The notes under the pieces are model-generated. The model saw nothing but the letters and a program-made list of their open reading frames with translations. It did not search any database and had not been told where the DNA came from. From Rhodobacteraceae bacterium EhC02 (GTDB lineage Bacteria; Pseudomonadota; Alphaproteobacteria; Rhodobacterales; Rhodobacteraceae): a DNA stretch of 64,000 nt. Each line of letters begins with the position of its first letter. Position 1 is the stretch's first letter. The DNA lies in assembly GCA_001650895.1 (NCBI GenBank), contig LXYH01000016.1, positions 124,001 through 188,000 of the forward strand. Reading direction: 5' to 3'. This document shows positions 15,746 through 22,207 of this stretch, piece by piece. The position numbers were made by a program, and so were the translations under genes.

Positions 15746-16554
15746 TCCGCCGCCCTCAAGGCCGCTGCCGGAACAGACGCGCGCGGCCAGCCACAGACCA
15801 ATTGCACCGCCTCGTCCTTCGCATAGGCCTCCCACCGCGCCAGGGTCCGATCGCAATAGATCGGGTCCAGCTCGCACAGACAGGCCCGCCGCCCCGTCTT
15901 CTCTGCCGCAATCAGCGTCGAGCCGGAGCCGCCAAAGATGTCGAGCACGATCTCGCCGCGTCCCGAGACATACCGCATCGCATCGGCCATCATCTGCACC
16001 GGCTTCACCGTCGGGTGCAGCGCAAGCTCCTCCAGCCGCCCTGCCCGGCGCGTGTTCACGCCACGGTATTCCCAGACATTGGTGCGGTAGCGCCCATGCT
16101 GCCCCAGCTCGAACGTGTTCACATGCGCCGCCGTGCCCTTCTTGAACACAAAGATCAGCTCGTGGCGGGAGCGGTAGAAGCTGCCCATCCCGCCGTTGTC
16201 CTTGACCCAGACGATCATGTTCTTCAGCTCGGCATAGACCGCCGCCCCTGCGGCCAGCATCTCGCCCATGTGCCGCCAGTCCATGCAGATGAAGTGGATG
16301 GAGCCATCCATCGCGTGCTCATGCAACTGGCGCATGGCGTCGGTCAGAAAGACAGTGAACTCCTCCCCGCTCATCTCGCCGGCCGCCATCGCGAACTCGC
16401 GATGCCGGATCTTACCGAGGTTGCCCACATGGCCATCGATCGGCACGTTGTAAGGCGGATCGGTGAACACCATCCGAGCCTGTTCTCCATCCATCAGCCG
16501 GCCGATCACCGCGGGATCCCGCGCGTCACCACAGATCAGACGATGGCGTCCCAA
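15742..16554 (-). CDS. DNA N6/N4 methyltransferase half of a ParB-methyltransferase fusion (after in-frame TAG)
   Basis: This 270-residue segment is a beta-class DNA methyltransferase: DPPYNVPIDG near residue 33 precedes FGGSGSTLIAAEKTG near 215, which binds S-adenosylmethionine. It should methylate adenine (or N4-cytosine). In this family the ParB-like domain and methyltransferase are normally one chain, joined as ...GDVWxLGRHRLICGD.... Here the linker codon x is TAG (16555-16557), and reading resumes at TTG 16554. Re-initiation at that TTG would lack a clear Shine-Dalgarno sequence (only GGTGAT nearby). The catalytic part is intact and could work if made by readthrough or re-initiation. Confidence 0.85.
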   Translation of the reverse strand: MGRHRLICGDARDPAVIGRLMDGEQARMVFTDPPYNVPIDGHVGNLGKIRHREFAMAAGEMSGEEFTVFLTDAMRQLHEHAMDGSIHFICMDWRHMGEMLAAGAAVYAELKNMIVWVKDNGGMGSFYRSRHELIFVFKKGTAAHVNTFELGQHGRYRTNVWEYRGVNTRRAGRLEELALHPTVKPVQMMADAMRYVSGRGEIVLDIFGGSGSTLIAAEKTGRRACLCELDPIYCDRTLARWEAYAKDEAVQLVCGWPRASVPAAALRAAE

Positions 16555-17052
16555 CTACCAGACATCACCCGGCGCAAAGCGCTGCGGCGGATCAACGGGC
16601 AGGATGTCATCCGCGGGATCGCCGGGTTCTTCAGGGGCCAGCCCGTCAACATACATGTCGACCTCGGGAATGGAGAAGCCGGTCACCCCTAGATCAAAGT
16701 CAAGGTCGGGATCTGACGCCAACTCAAACAACTCACTCGCCAGCATCTCCTCGTCCCAGCCCGCATTCGACGCCAGCTTGTTATCCGCCAGGATATAGGC
16801 CCGCTTCTGCGCCGCCGTCAGGTGCTCGACCCTGATGCAGGGCACGTAAGCCATACCCAGCGACTGCGCCGCCTTGATCCGGGCATGGCCCGCCAGGATC
16901 ATGCCTGCACCATCGATCAGAACCGGCACCGTGAACCCGAAGGTCGTGATACTCTGCGCGATCTGCTGGATCTGCTTTTTGGAATGCGTTCGCGCATTCT
17001 TGGGATAGGGAACAAGAGACGCTGGGGGGAGGTATTCCAACTTCCTGGTCAT
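16555..17052 (-). CDS. ParB-like N-terminal domain half of a ParB-methyltransferase fusion (ends at in-frame TAG)
   Basis: About 165 residues form a ParB/Srx-like nuclease-fold domain: PYPKNARTHSKKQIQQIAQS, then LAGHARIKAAQSLGM (the ParB box) and ILADNKLASNAGWDEE. It ends ...RFAPGDVW followed by TAG, exactly where the methyltransferase half continues in the same frame. A CAG-to-TAG transition explains the split. The start at 17052 is chosen because AAAGG lies seven bases upstream; ATG 17058 and GTG 17082 are alternatives. In phage and mobile-element fusions this domain is thought to aid DNA or protein targeting of the methyltransferase. Confidence 0.85.
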   Translation of the reverse strand: MTRKLEYLPPASLVPYPKNARTHSKKQIQQIAQSITTFGFTVPVLIDGAGMILAGHARIKAAQSLGMAYVPCIRVEHLTAAQKRAYILADNKLASNAGWDEEMLASELFELASDPDLDFDLGVTGFSIPEVDMYVDGLAPEEPGDPADDILPVDPPQRFAPGDVW

Positions 17053-17267
17053 CGGCATGCCTTTCTCTGCACCGGCCCACACCCACGTGCGGACCGGGTC
17101 GACCCCGAGGGGCCGGTGTTGATTGCAGCTAGTTTCCGCAGCGCGCGTTCACTTTATGTTCGAGCCCTGCGATGTCGTAACTACAGCTCCAAGAGGATCA
17201 TCTTGGCAAGCAAATTCAGCAATAAATACTGGTATTTGACTGGACTTCAGAACGTCGCGATGGCTCT

Positions 17268-17285
17268 GTATCACAGGCGTGATAC
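17268..17285. promoter_or_regulatory. Candidate operator in the divergent ParB / DUF2924 gap
   Basis: Dyad GTATCACAGGCGTGATAC (7-bp perfect arms, 4-base centre) between the minus-strand ParB operon and the plus-strand DUF2924-recombinase pair, 83 bases before the ATG at 17351. A symmetric repressor could bind here and control recombinase expression. No repressor gene is adjacent. Confidence 0.4.
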
Positions 17286-17416
17286 TCTCACGCTCCGGTC
17301 AGTACGGGAGGACGCGTCATGCGGCTCCTGATCTGACAGGACGCCGCGCCATGACCGAATCAGCCCTCACCTCCCATCGTCCCTGGAGCAGCCTCTAGAG
17401 CACCAACAGGCCGGCG

Positions 17417-17806
17417 GTGATCGCGCTCTGGACCGACCTCTTCGGTGCACCGCCACCGCCCAACATGAGCCAGGTCTTCATGCGCCGCTTCCTCGCCTTC
17501 GAGATGCAGGCGCGCGCGACCTCCCCGCTCCCGCTGGCTCTCAAGGCCAGGCTCCTGCGGATCGCTTCCGGCAAGGACAGCAGCCCCACCCCGACCCTGC
17601 AGCCGGGCGGCCGCTACCTGCGGGTCTGGAATGGCGTCACGCACGTCGTCGACGTCACCGAACAGGGCTATCTCTGGAAGGGGCAGCACCACCGCTCGCT
17701 CTCCGCCATCGCTCGCGCCATCACCGGCGCCCAGTGGTCCGGGCCCCGCTTCTTCGGGCCGGTACAAGGCGGCAAAGCCTCCAAACAGGGTCGGGCCACC
17801 AAGTGA
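17417..17806 (+). CDS. DUF2924 protein, N-terminus interrupted by an in-frame TAG
   Basis: The continuous reading from GTG 17417 gives 129 residues of DUF2924: ALWTDLFGAPPPPNMSQVFM, then PGGRYLRVWNGVTHVVDVTE and a basic tail. Family members start earlier. Here an ATG at 17351 with AGGA upstream opens MTESALTSHRPWSSL, followed by TAG at 17396 and then STNRPAVIALWTDLFG in the same frame. The TAG again stands where CAG would fit. DUF2924 genes are the regular upstream partner of this recombinase type, and here the stop overlaps the recombinase GTG start (GTGA). The protein's role is unknown; an accessory to recombination is likely. Confidence 0.82.
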   Translation: MIALWTDLFGAPPPPNMSQVFMRRFLAFEMQARATSPLPLALKARLLRIASGKDSSPTPTLQPGGRYLRVWNGVTHVVDVTEQGYLWKGQHHRSLSAIARAITGAQWSGPRFFGPVQGGKASKQGRATK

Positions 17807-19488
17807 CCGCCCGCCCGCAGATCCGCTGCGCCATCTACACGCGCAAATCCACCGATGACGGTCTCGAGCAGGGCTTCAACTCGCTCGACGCCCAGTATGA
17901 GGCCTGTGCCGCCTATATCGCCAGCCAGCGCCACGAGGGCTGGCGGCTCCTGCCCGCCCGCTATGATGATGGCGGGCTCTCCGGTGGAACGCTGGACCGC
18001 CCTGCCCTGCAACAGTTGCTCGGTGATGTCGATGCCGGGCGCGTCGGCATGGTGGTGGTCTACAAGATCGATCGCCTGACCCGGTCGCTGGCCGACTTCG
18101 CCAAGCTGGTCGAACGGCTCGATGCGGCCAACTGCTCCTTCGTCTCCGTCACCCAGGCCTTCAACACCTCCTCCTCCATGGGCCGGCTCACCCTCAACGT
18201 CTTGCTCTCCTTTGCCCAGTTCGAACGCGAGGTCACCGCGGAACGCATCCGCGACAAGATCGCCGCCTCCAAGAAGAAAGGGCTCTGGATGGGAGGCAGC
18301 GTCCCGCTGGGCTATGATCCGCATCCCGACCCGCTGCAGCGCAGCCTTGTTCCGAACCCTGATGAGGCGGTGACGGTACAAGCACTGTTCGCGCTCTATG
18401 AGAGCTGCGGGTCACTGTTCGACCTCGAGGCCGCCGCCAAGGCACAAGGGCTGGTGTCCAAACGCCGGGTCTCGGCGGATGGAACCATCAAGGGCGGGCA
18501 GCCCCTGTCCCGGGGGCAACTTCATTACCTGCTCACCAATCCGGTTTATCGTGGCCAGATCCGCCACAAAGCCGAGGTCCATCCCGGCCAGCATCCGGCC
18601 ATCATCGATGAGGCCCTCTGGCAGAGGGTGCAGGACAAGTTGCAGCAGGCAAGCCAGCGAGAACGCAGACGGACAACTGATACGGCGGGGCGCGATCCAT
18701 TCGACCTGCCATCCGCGCCGCTCACGGGTCTGCTCCGCGACGAGACGGGCGATCGGCTGACGCCAAGCCATACGCGGCGCAAGGGGCGGCTGTTTCGCTA
18801 TTACATCTCCAACCGCCTTGTCTCCGGCGGCACGGATCCCACCGGTTGGCGGCTGCCCGCTGCGGCACTCGAGCAGGCCGTGCTGGGGATCATTCTCAGC
18901 CATCTGGAAACAGCCGCGCAGACGCATGCCATCCTCGCAGTGCCTGATGCCACGACAGCCGCGCAGGTCTCAAACTCCTTGTTGGCACAGGTGTCCACCC
19001 TCCGCGCCGAAGGGACCGCCGCGCTATCCACCCTGTTAAGCTCCGGTCAGGTGGCACCGCCAAACCTGCATCTGCAGCTTGCCGGACCCTTTCTCGCGCA
19101 GCGCATGGGCGTCGATCCACAGGATTTGGCATCGACGTTCCTTGAAATCACTGCCCCTTTCCAGCTGCGCCGCCGGGGCGTCGAGACCCGCATTGCCGCG
19201 GGGCAGATGGCGCCACGGCCAGACCCGACCTTGCTGCGCGTCCTCGCCCAGGCCCATCTCTGGATGGATCGCCTGAGAGCCGGCACGCCCTTGGCAGAGG
19301 TTGCCCGCGACGCCGGTCATTCCGAAGCCTATATACGTACCCGCGCTCCCCTGGCCTTCCTGGCCCCCACCATCCAGAGTGCAATCCTTGCCGGTAAGCA
19401 ACCGCCGGACCTGACGCTCGCGCGTATCGTCCGGACCGGCGTGCCCCTCGATTGGGACGCCCAGGCGAAGCTCTTCGGCTTCGTGTGA
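17803..19488 (+). CDS. Large serine recombinase (resolvase/invertase N-terminus plus recombinase domain)
   Basis: This 561-residue protein opens with the resolvase catalytic domain: CAIYTRKSTDDGLEQGFNSL (nucleophilic serine in RKS, near residue 14), YKIDRLTRSLADF near 85 and FEREVTAERIRDKIAASKKK near 140. A recombinase domain (about 160-260) and a long DNA-binding C-terminus follow. The usual zinc-ribbon cysteines are not visible in the C-terminal half, consistent with the DUF2924-linked subgroup. The GTG at 17803 overlaps the DUF2924 stop. It is the only recombinase in the region and may have inserted or excised the segment that ends at tRNA-Ser. Confidence 0.92.
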   Translation: MTARPQIRCAIYTRKSTDDGLEQGFNSLDAQYEACAAYIASQRHEGWRLLPARYDDGGLSGGTLDRPALQQLLGDVDAGRVGMVVVYKIDRLTRSLADFAKLVERLDAANCSFVSVTQAFNTSSSMGRLTLNVLLSFAQFEREVTAERIRDKIAASKKKGLWMGGSVPLGYDPHPDPLQRSLVPNPDEAVTVQALFALYESCGSLFDLEAAAKAQGLVSKRRVSADGTIKGGQPLSRGQLHYLLTNPVYRGQIRHKAEVHPGQHPAIIDEALWQRVQDKLQQASQRERRRTTDTAGRDPFDLPSAPLTGLLRDETGDRLTPSHTRRKGRLFRYYISNRLVSGGTDPTGWRLPAAALEQAVLGIILSHLETAAQTHAILAVPDATTAAQVSNSLLAQVSTLRAEGTAALSTLLSSGQVAPPNLHLQLAGPFLAQRMGVDPQDLASTFLEITAPFQLRRRGVETRIAAGQMAPRPDPTLLRVLAQAHLWMDRLRAGTPLAEVARDAGHSEAYIRTRAPLAFLAPTIQSAILAGKQPPDLTLARIVRTGVPLDWDAQAKLFGFV

Positions 19489-19863
19489 AGCGGGGGGCAT
19501 CCGGGGGGGCGTTGAACCAAGATCAACGGCAGGTCCCGACACGCTCACAGCGCGGTCATTGGCAGAATCTTCGCTCTCTTCAACAGCTCAAATCTGCGCC
19601 TGCCGAGTCAGATCATGCGTCCCGACCCCTGAGGCAGGCCGCAACGCCAGTCGAAAATGAAGCAAATTCCCTGTAAATTCCCTGTTCTTTGAAAGCGCAG
19701 GTGAAACCGAACCAACGCCAAGCCGCCGCTGAGACTGGTGAGTAAATTGAGTATGAAAGAAGCGGATTGCGCCGTCTCACCGCAAGAGCGGCACACGCAA
19801 GGCACGGAAATCACGCGGGAATATCCACCGAAGCCGTAATCTGCGTGCAGAGATAGGGGTGGC
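19489..19863. other. Non-coding gap between recombinase and tRNA-Ser; candidate attachment region
   Basis: No gene is seen. A short direct repeat AAATTCCCTGTAAATTCCCT occurs at about 19665-19684. The gap lies between the serine recombinase gene and the 3' end of tRNA-Ser, the usual place for an integration junction, but I could not identify a matching copy at the left side of the region. Confidence 0.4.
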
Positions 19864-19953
19864 TGGCGGAGAGACAGGGATTCGAACCCTGGAGACGGTC
19901 TCCCGCCTACACACTTTCCAGGCGTGCGCCTTCGACCACTCGGCCACCTCTCC
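19864..19953 (-). tRNA. tRNA-Ser (GGA anticodon)
   Basis: 90 bases including an encoded CCA (TGG at 19864-19866 on the plus strand). The acceptor arms are GGAGAGG and the CTCTCC before G-CCA. The anticodon loop CTGGAAA carries GGA, there is a long variable arm, and the T-loop is GGGTTCGAATCCC. The CCA end faces the recombinase gene. Confidence 0.95.
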
Positions 19954-20174
19954 GTTAGCAGGCCTTCTATCCTCACATGTCAGGCGAATGCAAGACCCGG
20001 AATGGCGCGGTTCTGGACAGAATGACGAGTATCGCCAAACAATTCCTTGTGGCCCGCGGCGTGAACGTTGAGTCTTGCTTTCAGATGCAACATAGTTGGG
20101 CCGAACCCATGGGCCGGGCGTCTGTCAGGCTTGTCAGGGTGAACGATCCTCAGCACGACAAGGCCACTGTCCGC

Positions 20175-21419
20175 ATGACCACTTTGCCGCCGCCCCATGT
20201 TTCGCAGCTTGATCCCGCGGCCGAGGCCGAGACGACGGCGCAAGCGCAACAAGACGCCCCCACCCGGCGCGGCGATGTGGGGCAGTATTCGCGCATCCAG
20301 ACCACCGCCCTGATCATCATCGCCTTCGCCGTTGTCCTGTTCCTTCTGGTGCAGGCGCAGTTCCTGCTGGTGTCGCTGGCCACCGCGATCGTGCTGTTCA
20401 GCCTGACCTCGGATGCGATCAACTTCATCGCGCGCCTGCAGGTGGGGCCGTTCCGCATCCCCAACTGGCTGGCCAGCATCGCGGCACTTCTGCTGATTTC
20501 GGCCGTGCTTCTGACCCTGACCTCGATCATCCTGAGCCAGGTCAACACGGTGCTGTCCACGGCCCTCGCCTATACCGAGCGTGCGCCCTTCGCCGTTGCC
20601 GCCCTTTTTTCATGGCTGGGCGAGGATATCGAAGCCTCGATCCTGAACACGTTCCGCACCGCCGAAATCTCGGGCTACCTGCGCCAGATGGCGGCGCAGG
20701 CCGGCAACCTGCTGCAGGCCACAGTGCTGGTGATCCTGTTCGTGGGGTTCCTCTTCGCCGAACGAATCTGGTTCGATACGAAGCTGACGAATTTCTTTCG
20801 CGACGAGGCGCAGGCGAAACATGTCAGCCGCATCATCGGCTCGATCATCCACCGGGTGAACTACTACCTTCTGGTCAAGACCGCGGTCAGCATCGTGACC
20901 GGCGTGATGGTCTTCTTCGTGTGCAAGCTCTTCTCGCTGGAACTGGCCGTGGCCATGGGCATCCTGACCTTCGTGCTGAACTACATCCCCAACATCGGAT
21001 CGATCGTGGCCACGATCGTCGTGGCGCTGATTGCCTTCGTCCAGCTCGAGGATCCGTCCCTGACCCTGGCGATCTTCCTGATCGTGACGGGCATTCAGTT
21101 CCTGAACGGCAATGTCATCGACCCGATGCTGATGGGCCACGCGCTGCGGCTGTCGTCCTTCGGGATCATCATCAACCTGGCCTTCTGGGCGGCGGTCTGG
21201 GGCATTCCGGGCATGTTCCTGTCCGTGCCGATCATGGTCGCGATCATGATCATCTGCAGCCATATCCCCGAATTGCGCGGGCTGGCCGTGCTCTTGTCGC
21301 GCGAAGGGCTGCCCGACACCGAAAAGGACCTGCCAAGCCTGACGGGCGGCATCGGCCTTGGAGCATCGGGCAGGGACGACCGGCACCGCGCCGACCAAGC
21401 CGCAGCCCCCGGCGAGTAA
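20175..21419 (+). CDS. AI-2E family transporter (TqsA/PerM-like permease)
   Basis: A protein of about 414 residues with a proline-rich polar N-terminus and about eight membrane helices. The first pair is TTALIIIAFAVVLFLLVQAQ and its partner; the last group includes LTFVLNYIPNIGSIVATIVV and FGIIINLAFWAAVWGIPGMF. That last segment and NVIDPMLMGHALRLS are hallmarks of the AI-2E/PerM family, whose members export autoinducer-2-like or other small molecules or act as Na+/H+ antiporters. The frame is open to 19977; I take the ATG at 20175, which opens the family-length protein. It is monocistronic, just beyond tRNA-Ser. Confidence 0.85.
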   Translation: MTTLPPPHVSQLDPAAEAETTAQAQQDAPTRRGDVGQYSRIQTTALIIIAFAVVLFLLVQAQFLLVSLATAIVLFSLTSDAINFIARLQVGPFRIPNWLASIAALLLISAVLLTLTSIILSQVNTVLSTALAYTERAPFAVAALFSWLGEDIEASILNTFRTAEISGYLRQMAAQAGNLLQATVLVILFVGFLFAERIWFDTKLTNFFRDEAQAKHVSRIIGSIIHRVNYYLLVKTAVSIVTGVMVFFVCKLFSLELAVAMGILTFVLNYIPNIGSIVATIVVALIAFVQLEDPSLTLAIFLIVTGIQFLNGNVIDPMLMGHALRLSSFGIIINLAFWAAVWGIPGMFLSVPIMVAIMIICSHIPELRGLAVLLSREGLPDTEKDLPSLTGGIGLGASGRDDRHRADQAAAPGE

Positions 21420-21456
21420 GCCAGGGGCGCGCCCCGTTCAGGCGCCCCCCACCCGT

Positions 21457-22206
21457 TCAGGCGCCCTGCGTCAAGGCCTGGTCCTCAAGCAGCAGGGTGA
21501 TGCGGCGGTTCTGCCGGCCCTTCTTTTCGAACTTGCCCAAGGTCACGCGGCCGATTTCGCCCGTGCGCGCCACATGGGTGCCGCCGCAGGGTTGCAAATC
21601 GACCTGTTCCGCCCCCTGCCCGATCCGTACAAGCCGGATCCGCCCCGATCCCATCGGCGGCATCACCGACATCGTCTTGACCAGACCGGGGTTGGCCTCC
21701 AGTTCCTCGTCGGTGATCCATTCCTCGGTCACCGGCAGGTCCCGTGCGATCAGCGCGTTCAACTCGGCCGCCAGGTCGTCGCGATCGTCGGGCGCCTCGG
21801 GCATGTCGAAATCCAGCCGCCCCTTGTCCGCGCTGACCGATCCCCCCGTCACCGGCAGCGGCACCACGACCGACAGCAGATGCAGCGCGGTATGGACACG
21901 CATGTGCCGGTGACGCCGGTCCCAATCCAGATCCTGGCGGATCTGCGCGCCGACCGGCGGCAAGACGCGCGGCGCATGGCCCGCTTCGGGCATCAGCATG
22001 ATGCGCCCCCCCTCGGCCTTGCGGGTATCGAGGATCACCACCTCGCCCCCGTCCCAGGCCAGGCGGCCGCTGTCACCCGGCTGTCCGCCCCCGTGCGGAT
22101 AGAAGATGCTGCGGTCGATGATCAGCCCGCCTTCGGGTGTATGGGCCAGCACCTTGCCCTCGGCCTGCCTGAGATAGGCATCGGTACGAAACAGCATCTC
22201 GGTCAT
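21457..22206 (-). CDS. Alanyl-tRNA editing protein, AlaX type
   Basis: This 249-residue free-standing editing domain related to the C-terminal half of alanyl-tRNA synthetase hydrolyses Ser-tRNA(Ala) or Gly-tRNA(Ala). The zinc and active-site motifs are both present: HTALH near residue 107 (HxxxH) and CGGTH near 207 (CxxxH). FYPHGGGQPGDSG near 35 is the family hallmark. The ATG at 22206 begins one base after the stop of the MscS gene, with AAGGAG upstream, so it is the last cistron of the trg-cysK-mscS operon or close to it. Confidence 0.92.
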   Translation of the reverse strand: MTEMLFRTDAYLRQAEGKVLAHTPEGGLIIDRSIFYPHGGGQPGDSGRLAWDGGEVVILDTRKAEGGRIMLMPEAGHAPRVLPPVGAQIRQDLDWDRRHRHMRVHTALHLLSVVVPLPVTGGSVSADKGRLDFDMPEAPDDRDDLAAELNALIARDLPVTEEWITDEELEANPGLVKTMSVMPPMGSGRIRLVRIGQGAEQVDLQPCGGTHVARTGEIGRVTLGKFEKKGRQNRRITLLLEDQALTQGA

Positions 22207-22207
22207 G

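Noticed and set aside
14981-19488. Alternative genetic code (TAG as glutamine) for the whole host
   Set aside because: Host genes such as the photolyase (stop at 28786-28788) and the EnvZ-like kinase (stop at 61525-61527) end in TAG at normal family lengths, so only element-specific readthrough or decay remains possible.
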